DNA from: Candidatus Woesebacteria bacterium GW2011_GWB1_33_38
GTDB taxonomy: Bacteria > Patescibacteriota > Microgenomatia > UBA8517
Reading direction: 5' to 3'
NCBI GenBank assembly: GCA_000990005.1
Contig: LBPF01000005.1
Coordinates: 1 to 50,804 of the forward strand
Length of the DNA: 50,804 nt
Shown here: positions 29,902-40,202 of the stretch, piece after piece
Layout of the letters: each line of letters starts with the position of its first letter
How positions within the stretch are numbered: the stretch's first letter is position 1
Position numbers and translations under genes: made by a program
Notes under the pieces: generated by a model
What the model saw: the letters and a program-made list of their open reading frames with translations, nothing else
Told to the model about the DNA's origin: nothing
Database searches by the model: none

Positions 29902-32900
29902 TCACTCTTTCAAAACAATTTCTACTTGTTTTTCAAAACTTTTACTCCAAGCAATTTTTTGTTTTGGGGTGACTTTTTTACTGGATTCCTCGAAAAACAA
30001 TACAATTTCATCTTCTCCTACATTCTCCTCAAATAGATTTTTAAGTTCCAAGAGTTTTTCTTTGGAAGTATTAGCAGGAATATTAATTAAATGATTATTT
30101 TCAACTTTATATTCCTCTAATTTTTCAGCTATGAATGATATCTCTTCTTCTCTTGATTCAACTTTGCCTATAATTAAAACTACTTTTCCGTCCGTTAGTA
30201 AATTTTTACAATCTTGATATAGTTTGGGGAATACTACCATATCAATAATTCCAGTTGTGTCTTCGGCTTTAACAAAGGCCATTTCAGCGTTACTCCTTTT
30301 TGTTGTAATTACTCTTACCTCTCTAATAACTGCCCCAATTTTAACCTCTTCCCCTTTTTGCTCAACTGGGTCTAATTCTGAAATTTTACAATTAATTTCA
30401 TTTTCAAGAGGATCTAGGAGTTCATTTAAAGGTTTTGCAGAGATAGAAAAACCCAAGAGATTTCTCTCAAAATTTTCTCTTTCTTCATCATCATAATCAT
30501 CAACTGAATTGTCAATAATAGAAGTATCAGATACAAAGGCAGAGATTTTTTCTTCATCCTCTACTGAAAATAATCCTGATTGGCCATTATTTTCTTTAGG
30601 TTTAGAAAGCTTACTTTTAATTACATCCATAGCAGATAAAAGAGCAGTTCTTTTGCCAAAACTATCCATTGCTCCAACTTTAATTAAACTCTCTAATACT
30701 TTTTTATTTACTTTTCTAGCATCAACCCTATTTATAAAATCAGAAAAAGATTTGAATACTCCTGCTTTTCTAGCTTCAAGAATTATTTCTATAGCAACAC
30801 TACCAACATTTTTGATTGCTGACAATCCAAATCTTATGTCTTTGCTGTCTATAATTGAAAAATCAACTCCACTTTCATTGATATCAGGAGGTAAAATATT
30901 AATATTCATTTTCCTACATTCATGCACAGCCTGACTTACCTTCTCACTATCATTACTTTCTGCCGAGAGTAGTGCATTCATGTATTCAACTGGATAATTT
31001 GCTTTCATATAGGCTGTGTAGTAAGCCACCATGCCATAGCTGGCTGCATGAGCTTTGTTAAATCCATAAGCCTGAAAAGGCTCAAAAAGTTTCCATAGTT
31101 CTTCAGCAAATTTTTCTGTTTGTCCATTTGTAATAATTCCCTTAACAAATTTATCTTTTTGGGCTGCCATTTCCTCAGGAATTTTCTTTCCCACCGCTTT
31201 TCTAAATTTATCAGCTTCTTCCCAGGTATAACCAGCTAAATCAAGCGCACAAAATAAAAGATCGTCTTGATAAACAATTAGTCCATATGATTTTTGTAAA
31301 AACTTTTCCATTCGAGGATCTAAATATTTAACCAACTTAGGATTGTTTTTTCGATTGATATATTCAGGTATAACAGCAATTGGACCAGGTCTATATAACG
31401 CTACCATGGCCATAATATCCTCAATTCTAGTTGGCTTTAGTTCTTTTAAAAACTTGGTCATACCTGAACCGTTTAATTGAAAGGTCCCCATAGTTTCACC
31501 ACGGGAAAGCATTTCGAATGTTTTGGCATCGTCTATTGGAATTTTATAAAGATTTATATCAATGCTACGCGTATCCTTAACAATTTTTATGGAATTACCT
31601 AAGATTGAAAGATTTCTAATCCCCAGAACATCAAATTTAATTAGACCGACATCTTCACAGGCATGCATTTCATATTGAGTAATAACCTTTTGACCCTTAG
31701 GTTCAAGCTGAATTGGCGCAAAGTCAGTAAGTTTAGTTGGAGCCACAACTACTCCTGCAGCATGAACTGAAAGGTGTCTAGCATTCCCTTCAACGGCTTT
31801 TGCAAGATCAATAATTATTTTAGTATCTGCATCATTTTCATAAAGTGCTTTTAAATCTGGAGTGTCACTAACTGCTCTTTCCATAGTCATCGGAAAACCC
31901 TGAGAGCCAAGAGGAATTAATTTTGCAATTTTGTCTCCTATTGCATACGGATATCCCAAAACTCTAGCAATGTCGCGGACAGCAGCTTTAGCCAGCATTC
32001 TTCCAAAAGTACAAACCTGAGCCGTTTTTTCTACACCATAAGTATCTGTTATATATTTAATAACATCCTCCCTCCTGTTATCTGAAATATCAAAATCAAT
32101 ATCAGGAGGTGATGGTCTGTAGGGATTTAAAAATCTTTCAAACGGTAAACCATAGGTTAATGGATTTACGGTTGTAATTCCTAAAACATATGAAACAAGA
32201 CTTCCTGCAGCGGAGCCTCTTGTGTTGGTAACAATTCCATTATCACTACACCAATTAACCATATCCATAACAATTAAAAAATAAGGAGCATAACCTTTGG
32301 CATTTATGATAGAAAGCTCATATTTAAGCCTCTCTTTTACTTCTACTGTTATTTTATCTATCTTTCTGGGTAATTTTTCCCAAGAAAGTTCTTCTATATA
32401 TTCTTTGTCAGTTTTCCCTTGGGGAAGATTAAATTTAGGAAAAAACCAGCTACCAATTGGAATCTCAAGTTCGCACTTGTCAGCAATTTTGACAGTATTT
32501 TCAATCGCGTCAGGTAAGTCCTTAAAAATATCAACCATTTCATCAGGACTTTTTACATAAAAATCGGGATTATCTATATAACGCAAGCGTTTTATGTCGG
32601 AGACGTTTTTACCGGTTGCGATACAAACTAAAGCATCCTGTGCTGGAGCATCTTCCTTTTTAATGTAATGGGCATCATTAGTTGCAACTAAGGCAATTCC
32701 CAGATCTCGGCTGAGTTTAACTGCACCTTCTTCATACTTTTTGCCCTCATCGGCCATTTTTTGTAAAACATTTCGAAGTTCTAAATTGGGAATATCAGTT
32801 AAAATCTTTTCATATCCATGTCTTTGGATTTCTATATAAAAGTCATCTTTAAAAGTATTTGCATACCACTGAGTTAACTTTCTGGCCTCCTCATAATTAC

Positions 32901-33333
32901 CATCAATTATAAACTGAGGTATCTCAGCAGCTGGACAACCAGAAGTACAAATAAGGCCATCTTTATGTTTTTCTAATATTTCTTTTGTAAATCTGGGTCG
33001 ATAATAAAAACCTTCCATGTGAGCAATTGAAGTTAATTGCATTAAATTTTTGTAGCCAGTGTAATTTTTGGCAAGTAAAGTTATATGAAAATTATCCTTT
33101 ACCTTTTCGGTCATATCGCGAGTTACATAACCTTCAAGACCAATAATTGGCTTAACTTCTTGTTTTTTACCTTCTTTAAAAAATTCAATAGCTCCATACA
33201 TTGCCCCATGATCTGTCATGGCAATTGCATCCATCCCATTTTCTTTAACAAAGGTCATCAATTTCTTTATCTTTGAAAGTCCATCAAGAAGTGAATATTC
33301 AGTGTGATTGTGAAGGTGAACAAATTTAGCCAT
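29902..33333 (-). CDS. dnaE: DNA polymerase III alpha subunit
   Basis: FVHLHNHTEYSLLDGLSKI; GRGSAAGSLVSYVLGIT-like TRGSAAGSLVSYVLGITTVNPL; PDIDFDISDNRREDVIKYI. Confidence 0.97.
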   Translation of the reverse strand: MAKFVHLHNHTEYSLLDGLSKIKKLMTFVKENGMDAIAMTDHGAMYGAIEFFKEGKKQEVKPIIGLEGYVTRDMTEKVKDNFHITLLAKNYTGYKNLMQLTSIAHMEGFYYRPRFTKEILEKHKDGLICTSGCPAAEIPQFIIDGNYEEARKLTQWYANTFKDDFYIEIQRHGYEKILTDIPNLELRNVLQKMADEGKKYEEGAVKLSRDLGIALVATNDAHYIKKEDAPAQDALVCIATGKNVSDIKRLRYIDNPDFYVKSPDEMVDIFKDLPDAIENTVKIADKCELEIPIGSWFFPKFNLPQGKTDKEYIEELSWEKLPRKIDKITVEVKERLKYELSIINAKGYAPYFLIVMDMVNWCSDNGIVTNTRGSAAGSLVSYVLGITTVNPLTYGLPFERFLNPYRPSPPDIDFDISDNRREDVIKYITDTYGVEKTAQVCTFGRMLAKAAVRDIARVLGYPYAIGDKIAKLIPLGSQGFPMTMERAVSDTPDLKALYENDADTKIIIDLAKAVEGNARHLSVHAAGVVVAPTKLTDFAPIQLEPKGQKVITQYEMHACEDVGLIKFDVLGIRNLSILGNSIKIVKDTRSIDINLYKIPIDDAKTFEMLSRGETMGTFQLNGSGMTKFLKELKPTRIEDIMAMVALYRPGPIAVIPEYINRKNNPKLVKYLDPRMEKFLQKSYGLIVYQDDLLFCALDLAGYTWEEADKFRKAVGKKIPEEMAAQKDKFVKGIITNGQTEKFAEELWKLFEPFQAYGFNKAHAASYGMVAYYTAYMKANYPVEYMNALLSAESNDSEKVSQAVHECRKMNINILPPDINESGVDFSIIDSKDIRFGLSAIKNVGSVAIEIILEARKAGVFKSFSDFINRVDARKVNKKVLESLIKVGAMDSFGKRTALLSAMDVIKSKLSKPKENNGQSGLFSVEDEEKISAFVSDTSIIDNSVDDYDDEERENFERNLLGFSISAKPLNELLDPLENEINCKISELDPVEQKGEEVKIGAVIREVRVITTKRSNAEMAFVKAEDTTGIIDMVVFPKLYQDCKNLLTDGKVVLIIGKVESREEEISFIAEKLEEYKVENNHLINIPANTSKEKLLELKNLFEENVGEDEIVLFFEESSKKVTPKQKIAWSKSFEKQVEIVLKE

Positions 33334-33341
33334 TTAATATT

Positions 33342-34556
33342 TTAATTAAAATTCTCCTCAATTAATTTTTGACCGTTTTTTAGTGAATACATTAAAATTA
33401 GGATAACACCAAGTGAAAGAATTGTTAAGAGGGTTTTGACACCAAAAAACTCGGAGATTACACCTGAAAACATAACTGGAAAAATTGTGGCAATTGTAAT
33501 TAAAAACCACAAATTTCCAAAAACTCTACCGCGTAACCATTCTGGCGTATTTTCTTGCAAAAAAGTAAGTGTGGGAATGTTTACACCAACAAATCCAATT
33601 CCAACCAATACAACAAGAATTGGAGTTGAGGCTAATTTCCCAAATACTAATCCTAGAACTGACAAGCCTAAAATTGCTAAGGATAAATCAATAATTTTTT
33701 TCTTTCTCCAGCCGATTTTTAATAATTTGGAAAGGAATAATGAACCAATTACTGCACCAATCCCCGCAGGAACTACCACCAGAAGTCCCACATAACTTGT
33801 TGATACATTTAAAATCTCACTGGCAATACTGGGAAGGTTTGCAGTTATTATGGCTAAACCAACTTGAATAGAAAACAGTAGAACAATTGGATAAAGAATA
33901 GTTTTTTTATTTTTGATAAATTTATATCCATCTATCAAGTGATCAAAAAAGATTTTTATCAGATCCTCCCAATTTTGCGGAAGTTCTTTCTTTGGTTGCA
34001 TTTTAGGAAGCAGATAAACAGCTAAAAACGCAATAAAAAGTAAGCTTGATGCTAAAATTAAACTTCCTTCAAAGCCTATCAGCTTCTCAATTATTCCTGC
34101 AAAACCAAAACCAATAACCAGTGCTAGTTGCTGAGTCAAAAAGAAAAGACTGTTGGCTTTAGTTAGTTTTTCCTTGGAAACAAGTGAAGGTAAACTTGCA
34201 TTTTCTGCAGGAACATAAAATTGATTTAAAAATGAATAGGCAAGTACAACAGCAAAAAGTAAAAATACAGAATAATTATGACCAAAAATGTATAAAAATA
34301 TAACCACGGCTTGTAAAAAATTTGTAATTATTAAAGTTTTCCTGCGACTTACCAAGTCAACCACTCCTGCCCCAATTGGACCAAAGAATATAGCAGGGAG
34401 AGCATAACTAACCCAAAGGAGTGAAGTTGCAATCGATGAACCTGTTGCATTAAAAAGTTTAGCCAAAAGAAGAAAATTCATCATATTTACAGTAACTTGT
34501 GACAAAATTTGTGAAACCCACAAACGGTAAAAATTAATTCCCATGTAGTTTTCCAA
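33342..34556 (-). CDS. MFS transporter
   Basis: About 12 hydrophobic segments; GPIGAGVVDLVSRRKTLI. Confidence 0.88.
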   Translation of the reverse strand: MENYMGINFYRLWVSQILSQVTVNMMNFLLLAKLFNATGSSIATSLLWVSYALPAIFFGPIGAGVVDLVSRRKTLIITNFLQAVVIFLYIFGHNYSVFLLFAVVLAYSFLNQFYVPAENASLPSLVSKEKLTKANSLFFLTQQLALVIGFGFAGIIEKLIGFEGSLILASSLLFIAFLAVYLLPKMQPKKELPQNWEDLIKIFFDHLIDGYKFIKNKKTILYPIVLLFSIQVGLAIITANLPSIASEILNVSTSYVGLLVVVPAGIGAVIGSLFLSKLLKIGWRKKKIIDLSLAILGLSVLGLVFGKLASTPILVVLVGIGFVGVNIPTLTFLQENTPEWLRGRVFGNLWFLITIATIFPVMFSGVISEFFGVKTLLTILSLGVILILMYSLKNGQKLIEENFN

Positions 34557-35871
34557 GAAGTATTGTATTTATTTGTTTCGGATCTCCTTTGCCATTTAAT
34601 ATTTTTTGTACTTGGCCAATTAGAAATCCTACTACTTGACCTTTACCGTTTTGATAAGATTTAACTACCTCAGGATTTTCAACTAGTACACTTTTGATAG
34701 CCAATCCCACTTCGGGAGTGGGACTAAAATCAGTTTTTGTAAGTTCTACTAATTTTTTAACTAACCCTGCGGGTTCAGGATATGATTTATCTAAATTTTG
34801 ATTAATCATTGCATTAGCTATGGTTTTAGCCATATCTGGGGATAATTTTGAAGCTTCCTCAAAATAGTTTGCTTTTGTCAAATCTGAAACTAAAATTTCT
34901 ATATATTCTTTTGATAAATTGTATTGTTCTAAAAACCGTTCTCGTTTTGTTTGTGGCAATTCCGGCACTTTATCACTTAATATCTTTATATCTTTATCAC
35001 TTACCTCTATTGGAGGAATATCTGGTTCAGGGAAGTATCTATAATCCATAGCTTCCTCTTTGATTCTCTGACTAACAGTTGCTGACCTTGCCTCATTCCA
35101 GCCTCTTGTCTCTTGAACAATTTTTTTGTTGTTTGAAAGTAAGTCTTTTTGTCTTTCAATTTCATAAAGCATTGCCTTTTTCAAAAACCTAAAAGAGTTA
35201 ATATTTTTAAGTTCCACTTTGTAATTTGGCAACGTTACAGGTTCGGAACCTGTATTAGGTTCCGAACCTAATAGAAGTAACGAGATGTTTGCTTCCAGCC
35301 TCATACTCCCTTTTTCCATATCAGCAGTAGAAATTCCCAAGTACCTTATTATTTTTTGAAGTTCCTGTAAAAATAAAATAACTTCATCTACATCAGAAAA
35401 ATCTGGTTCTGTCACAAGTTCAACAAGAGGTACGCCTGATCTATTAAAGTCAATCAATGAAACTTTCTTTCTATTAACCTCAGTATGTTGTAGTTTTGCG
35501 GTATCTTCTTCCATGTGAACTCTGCGAATCCGAATATCTTCAAATTTTCCTTCGTAGCAAAACGGGTCGTCATACTGACTTATCTGGTATCCCTTTGGAA
35601 GATCTGGATAGAAATAATGTTTTCTGTCAAAAGTAGAATATTTATTTATTTTGCAGCCCAAAGCAAGACCTAACATAATGCACCAATCAATTGCTTTTTT
35701 GTTAGGAACTGGTAATGCTCCGGGCAATCCTAAACAAACGGGGCAGGTTTGTGTATTTGGTTTTTTGCCAAAATGATCAGCAGGACAACCACAAAACATT
35801 TTGGAATTTGTTGCAAGTTCAATATGTACTTCAAGACCTATAACTGGTTTATATGTTTGGTTTAATTTCAT
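34534..35871 (-). CDS. gatB: Asp/Glu-tRNA amidotransferase subunit B
   Basis: VIGLEVHIELATNSKMFCGCP; CPVCLGLPGALPVPNKKAI; MRYFPEPDIPP-like DYRYFPEPDIPP. Confidence 0.97.
   Translation of the reverse strand: MKLNQTYKPVIGLEVHIELATNSKMFCGCPADHFGKKPNTQTCPVCLGLPGALPVPNKKAIDWCIMLGLALGCKINKYSTFDRKHYFYPDLPKGYQISQYDDPFCYEGKFEDIRIRRVHMEEDTAKLQHTEVNRKKVSLIDFNRSGVPLVELVTEPDFSDVDEVILFLQELQKIIRYLGISTADMEKGSMRLEANISLLLLGSEPNTGSEPVTLPNYKVELKNINSFRFLKKAMLYEIERQKDLLSNNKKIVQETRGWNEARSATVSQRIKEEAMDYRYFPEPDIPPIEVSDKDIKILSDKVPELPQTKRERFLEQYNLSKEYIEILVSDLTKANYFEEASKLSPDMAKTIANAMINQNLDKSYPEPAGLVKKLVELTKTDFSPTPEVGLAIKSVLVENPEVVKSYQNGKGQVVGFLIGQVQKILNGKGDPKQINTILLGKLHGN
34705..34723. repeat. Palindrome TCCCACT-TCGGG-AGTGGGA inside gatB
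   Basis: 7-bp stem. Confidence 0.75.
35239..35269. repeat. Inverted repeat AGGTTCGGAACCT-gtatt-AGGTTCCGAACCT inside gatB
   Basis: 13-bp perfect stem, 5-nt loop; translates as part of LGSEPNTGSEPVT. Confidence 0.9.
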
Positions 35872-37261
35872 GATATTTTGTTACCAACTGAAACTGGTGT
35901 CCAATATTTAGTAATTTGTCTTCTGAAAAGTGAGGTCCAACTATCTGCATACCAATAGGAAGATTATTTTTTGAAAATCCTGTTGGGATTGCTAAGGATG
36001 GAACTCCAGCTGGATTTTGAGTAACTGTGTAAATATCTGCTAAATAATTTTTAATAGGATCATTAATTAATTCTCCAATTTTAATCGGTAGTGTAGGTGA
36101 GACGGGTGAAATTATTGCGTCACAACTTTTAAAAATATTGTTATATGTTTCAATTAAAACAGTTCTAGCTTTTTGAGCTTGATTATAATATTCGTCGTAA
36201 TAACCAGAAGAAAGAGAATATGTTCCTATTAATATTCTCCTTTTTGTCTCTTCTGTAAATTTGTCTCTCCCGTTACCATATCTTATACCATCATATCTAC
36301 CTAAATTGGAGCTGGTCTCACTTGGGGCAATAATATAATAAAGTGCTACACCAAAATCAAAAAGGGGGAAAGATACTTCTTTAATTTTACAACCTAATTT
36401 TTTAAGTTCCTTAACCGCATTTTGAATTGAAGTCTCGACCTCTTTATCAAGTCCTTTAACAAAAAACTCTTTAGGCACACCGATTGTGTAATCTAATTTA
36501 TTATTAATTATTTCTGAATATTTTGGAACTTCTATGTTTGATGTATTACCATCATATGGATCATAACCTGCAATATTTTCTAAAATATATGCACAATCTT
36601 CGGCGGTTTTTGCCATAGGTCCAACAGTGTCAAAGGATGACGCGTAAGCAATAGCACCATATCTACTAACACGTCCATAAGTAACTTTTAATCCAGTTAT
36701 TCCACACCATGAGGATGGATTTCTTATAGATCCTCCTGTATCTTCTCCTATTGAATAGGGTACACATCGTGTTGCTACACTAACTGCTGGACCACCACTT
36801 GACCCACCTGCTGAAAGTTCTAAATTGTATGGATTTTTCACAGGACCTATATCATTATTTTCTGAACTTCCACCATGACCCCAAGCATCTAAGTTGTTTT
36901 TGCCAAGTAAAATTCCCCCAGCGTCTTTTACCTTTTTATAAACAGTTGAGTCGTATTGTGATTGATAATCAATTAAGACATTTGAACCAGAGGTTGTTCT
37001 TGTACCCTTAGCTTGATAAATATCCTTCATGGTAAATGGTAAACCATAAAGTGGGTTATCGACATTTTTTATATTCTTATCTTTTTCTTTTGCACTGTTT
37101 AAAACTAGCTCATTTGAAACTGTAGAGATAAAAGAGTTTGTCTTGGTCTTTATCTCATTAATTCTTGCAATACTTTCAGAAACAAGATCGACAGATGAAA
37201 AGTCACCATTTCTTAAGCCCACTGCTAATTCTTTAATACTTTTATCAATTAATTGCTTCAT
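35849..37261 (-). CDS. gatA: Asp/Glu-tRNA amidotransferase subunit A
   Basis: GGSSGGPAVSVATRCVPYSIGEDTGGSIRNPSSWCGITGLK. Confidence 0.97.
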   Translation of the reverse strand: MKQLIDKSIKELAVGLRNGDFSSVDLVSESIARINEIKTKTNSFISTVSNELVLNSAKEKDKNIKNVDNPLYGLPFTMKDIYQAKGTRTTSGSNVLIDYQSQYDSTVYKKVKDAGGILLGKNNLDAWGHGGSSENNDIGPVKNPYNLELSAGGSSGGPAVSVATRCVPYSIGEDTGGSIRNPSSWCGITGLKVTYGRVSRYGAIAYASSFDTVGPMAKTAEDCAYILENIAGYDPYDGNTSNIEVPKYSEIINNKLDYTIGVPKEFFVKGLDKEVETSIQNAVKELKKLGCKIKEVSFPLFDFGVALYYIIAPSETSSNLGRYDGIRYGNGRDKFTEETKRRILIGTYSLSSGYYDEYYNQAQKARTVLIETYNNIFKSCDAIISPVSPTLPIKIGELINDPIKNYLADIYTVTQNPAGVPSLAIPTGFSKNNLPIGMQIVGPHFSEDKLLNIGHQFQLVTKYHEIKPNI

Positions 37262-37539
37262 TCTAGTATTGCATCTACAACAAAATAACCATTATGAACT
37301 CTCTTCGCATTTTTCAAGGCATCTTCTTGACTCAAAATCCTGTTAGTATCAATTGCATCTTCTCTTGTTACATTTTTTAAATTTGTAGAGTTTGAAGTTC
37401 CTTTTATGTCTTTCAAATTTAATTCTTGGATTTTAGAAACAAGTTTGACAATCGAGTCAAATTCATCTGAAAATTTTTTTAAATGCTTAGGTAATATCTC
37501 AATCTTGGCTAATTTTGCAATTTTTTTCACATCAGTCAT
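37258..37539 (-). CDS. gatC: Asp/Glu-tRNA amidotransferase subunit C
   Basis: VKKIAKLAKIEI; size and operon position. Confidence 0.85.
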   Translation of the reverse strand: MTDVKKIAKLAKIEILPKHLKKFSDEFDSIVKLVSKIQELNLKDIKGTSNSTNLKNVTREDAIDTNRILSQEDALKNAKRVHNGYFVVDAILE

Positions 37540-38333
37540 TTGAGTAATTTTTTCCTTTCAATTTTAATCTTTTTAATATCTCCCTCAATTGGCAAATCTT
37601 CAGGCATTGTACCACCGATTTCTTGAATTGTTTTTCTCACTTTTTGACCTACAACCATATGTGCAAATGTCGCATGCCCTTCACCTTTTATTTTTTCATT
37701 TCTGATTTTATCATCAGCTTGAGTAATCCTAAATAAATTTGCGGCAAGTTCAGTTGCACCTGCTCTATCCAAAACATCGTCTTTTCCAATTCCTTTTTTC
37801 TTTTGCAATGTTTTTTTGTGCATTCCATACAGGCCTAAATAGCCGGCATCGTGGAATTTTCCAAAATTTTTAACACCAGCACTTTGCGCGGTTGAATTTA
37901 ATTCTTTGTTATGAACTTTGATCTTTCCACGGAGAAACAATCTTTGTTCCGTTTCTTTTAATCCTTGGAATATCTCTTGTTTTCTGGTTTGTATTGCAAA
38001 ATAAGTTTGAGCAGAAGCTATGATTTTTTTAGAAGAATCTCCGTTTTGAGTTATTAAATAACATGCGTATCTAGACAATCGATAATCTTTTACTTCTCGT
38101 TTTGCGCCTGACCCAACAATAACCATATTATTGACATCAATAAAATGGTATTGGATCGTCTGATTGCTCTTTTTACATGCAATTTTTGCTTTTTCAATCA
38201 CTTTTTCAAAATTTTGCCAGTTTGAATAATCTATTAGACTCATCAATTCACGAGCGAGCCAATATTCAACACCATTTTCGTCAATTTTCTTGATTTCTTC
38301 AAAGTGTTTACTTGGAGATTTGAACTGGATCAT
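37536..38333 (-). CDS. dinD: DNA damage-inducible protein D (DinD)
   Basis: FEEIKKIDENGVEYWLARELMSLIDYSNWQNFEKVIEKAK; DYRLSRYACYLITQNGD. Confidence 0.9.
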   Translation of the reverse strand: MIQFKSPSKHFEEIKKIDENGVEYWLARELMSLIDYSNWQNFEKVIEKAKIACKKSNQTIQYHFIDVNNMVIVGSGAKREVKDYRLSRYACYLITQNGDSSKKIIASAQTYFAIQTRKQEIFQGLKETEQRLFLRGKIKVHNKELNSTAQSAGVKNFGKFHDAGYLGLYGMHKKTLQKKKGIGKDDVLDRAGATELAANLFRITQADDKIRNEKIKGEGHATFAHMVVGQKVRKTIQEIGGTMPEDLPIEGDIKKIKIERKKLLK

Positions 38334-38351
38334 TACTTAATAATACTTCAA

Positions 38352-39284
38352 CTAACTCATTTTTTGTAGTATGGCAATTCTTTCTGAAATTGGAGGATGG
38401 GTATTAAAAAGATTTGCAAATCGGCCCACATTACCTTTAATTCCCATTTTAAAGGGGCTAACTATATAAAGATGGGCTGTAGCTTTATTTGCAGCCTCAA
38501 GTGGTTCTTGATCACTTGAGATTTTCTCTAAAGCAGTAATTAATCCTTGCGGTTGTCTTGTAATTGCAACACTACCAGCATCTGCCATAAATTCTCTTCT
38601 CCTTGAAATTGCAAGTTGTATAAGCTGGGAAATAATAGGAGAAAGAATTGCAAACAGTATTCCTAAAACCAAAACTACAGCACCAAGACCACTTTTTTCA
38701 TTACTATTTGAAGATCTTCTCCCATGAAAACTACTACGAAGGAAAAAATCTCCAAGAAGCGCAATTAAGCCAACCATTACGGAAACAATTGACATTAAAC
38801 GGACATCATAATTTTTAATATGAGTTAGTTCATGTGCAATAACACCTTCAAGTTCAGTTCTTGTGAGTTTCTCAATTAAACCAGTTGTAACACAGACAAC
38901 TGCATGATCATAATCTCTGCCTGTAGCAAAGGCATTAGGAGCTGAATCTTCGATTATATATAATTTTGGGAGTGGAAGCCCTGCTCCAATGCAAACATTT
39001 TCAGCAACTGAGGTAAATAAATTGTCTTCCTGCTTAGTTGCAGGTCTTGCACCTGAAATACCAAGAACTATTTTATCTGAATAGTAGTAACTTATAAAAG
39101 TAGATATACCTGAAATTATTAAGGCAATACCCGCAAACCCCAGTCCACTTGCTTCATAACCATTATAAATTCCAATGGCTGAAGTTATAAAATAAGTAGA
39201 AATAGCCACGAACACAAAAAACAAAACAGCAATTATTGCCGACTTTATCTTGTTTGCCGACTGCACCTCATATATATTCTTCAT
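38352..39284 (-). CDS. htpX: M48 family metalloprotease HtpX
   Basis: GVIAHELTHIKNYDVRLM; ISRRREFMADAGSVAITRQP. Confidence 0.93.
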   Translation of the reverse strand: MKNIYEVQSANKIKSAIIAVLFFVFVAISTYFITSAIGIYNGYEASGLGFAGIALIISGISTFISYYYSDKIVLGISGARPATKQEDNLFTSVAENVCIGAGLPLPKLYIIEDSAPNAFATGRDYDHAVVCVTTGLIEKLTRTELEGVIAHELTHIKNYDVRLMSIVSVMVGLIALLGDFFLRSSFHGRRSSNSNEKSGLGAVVLVLGILFAILSPIISQLIQLAISRRREFMADAGSVAITRQPQGLITALEKISSDQEPLEAANKATAHLYIVSPFKMGIKGNVGRFANLFNTHPPISERIAILQKMS

Positions 39285-39285
39285 A

Positions 39286-39510
39286 TTACTTTATGAATTG
39301 CTCAAATTCAGATTTACTCATCCCTGATTGGCTTAAAATACTTTGAAAAGTACCAAAGGCAATTTGTTTGTGTATTGGAATAATTACTGTTTGTAATTTA
39401 CCATTCCAAAATCCACGCATCTTTAAATGGCTTCCTTTTTGTGATATCTGACTAAAATTAGCTCGTCTAAAAGCATTTACTGTTTCTCTTGAAGTATATA
39501 ATTTAGGCAT
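39286..39510 (-). CDS. hicA: HicA family toxin
   Basis: MPKLYTSRETVNAFRRANFSQISQKGSHLKMRG..VIIPIHKQIAFGTFQSILSQSGMSKSEFEQFI. Confidence 0.85.
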   Translation of the reverse strand: MPKLYTSRETVNAFRRANFSQISQKGSHLKMRGFWNGKLQTVIIPIHKQIAFGTFQSILSQSGMSKSEFEQFIK

Positions 39511-39622
39511 ATATAGCAGATATCTCAGGTTCTGTTGGTACAAAATAATTTGGAATTTTTACATCTTCATCTTCAAGCAATAATTCTTGCCACACAATCG
39601 CCTTCAAGTCTGTTTTTGACAT
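39503..39622 (-). pseudogene. hicB: HicB-like antitoxin with internal deletion (39 aa)
   Basis: MSKTDLKAIVWQELLLEDEDVKIPNYFVPTEPEISAIYA*; overlaps the hicA start by ATGCCTAA; has HicB-like start and end but no central fold. Confidence 0.6.
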
Positions 39623-39641
39623 AAAGATATTATATCATTTC

Positions 39642-40202
39642 TTAAAGATTTACTTTTATAGATTTCATTTCATCAGAACTAACTTTCAAGAAATCTCCAC
39701 TTTCTGGTGTTTCTAGACCTTTTAGTTCTTCAAATTTAAATAGATTGGCTACTAAATTTGTAGGAACCGTTGCTCTTTTAACATTGTAGTCAGCAGTTAA
39801 GTCGATCAAAAGTCTTCTTGAATACATAACTTTATCTGATGTATCTCGAAGTTCTCCCATTAAGTTTTCTACAACCGTATTTGCTTTAAGCTCTGGATTG
39901 CTTTCAACTACGATCTTTAAACCAGATAATACTTCTGATATTTGTTTCGTTGCGTCTTGACCTTTAGAAACTAATTTGCGAGCGCTAGATAACATTTCAA
40001 GAATTCCTTTTTCGTGTGTTAAATAACCTTTAACCGAGGCTTCAAGGTTTGGAATTAAATCAGCCTGTCTTTTAAGTTGATTTCCAATTTCTTGAATTGA
40101 TGCTTTAATTCTAGTTTTACTGGATACAAAAAAATTGTATGTACTAACTATCCAAAAAACTACTAATACAAGTAATCCTAATAATATGTAAATAAAATTC
40201 AT
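39642..40202 (-). CDS. lemA: LemA family protein
   Basis: N-terminal TM; IGNQLKRQADLIPNLEASVKGYLTHEKGILEML. Confidence 0.9.
   Translation of the reverse strand: MNFIYILLGLLVLVVFWIVSTYNFFVSSKTRIKASIQEIGNQLKRQADLIPNLEASVKGYLTHEKGILEMLSSARKLVSKGQDATKQISEVLSGLKIVVESNPELKANTVVENLMGELRDTSDKVMYSRRLLIDLTADYNVKRATVPTNLVANLFKFEELKGLETPESGDFLKVSSDEMKSIKVNL

Noticed and set aside
30224-32560. Several plus-strand ORFs antisense to dnaE, and similar ORFs antisense to uvrA, uvrB, gatB, manB-like and histidine kinase genes
   Set aside because: Low-complexity Ser/Phe/Leu-rich mirror ORFs of clear minus-strand or plus-strand genes.
32580-32591. AACGC-AA-GCGTT in dnaE
   Set aside because: Short palindrome in a normally conserved stretch; likely chance.
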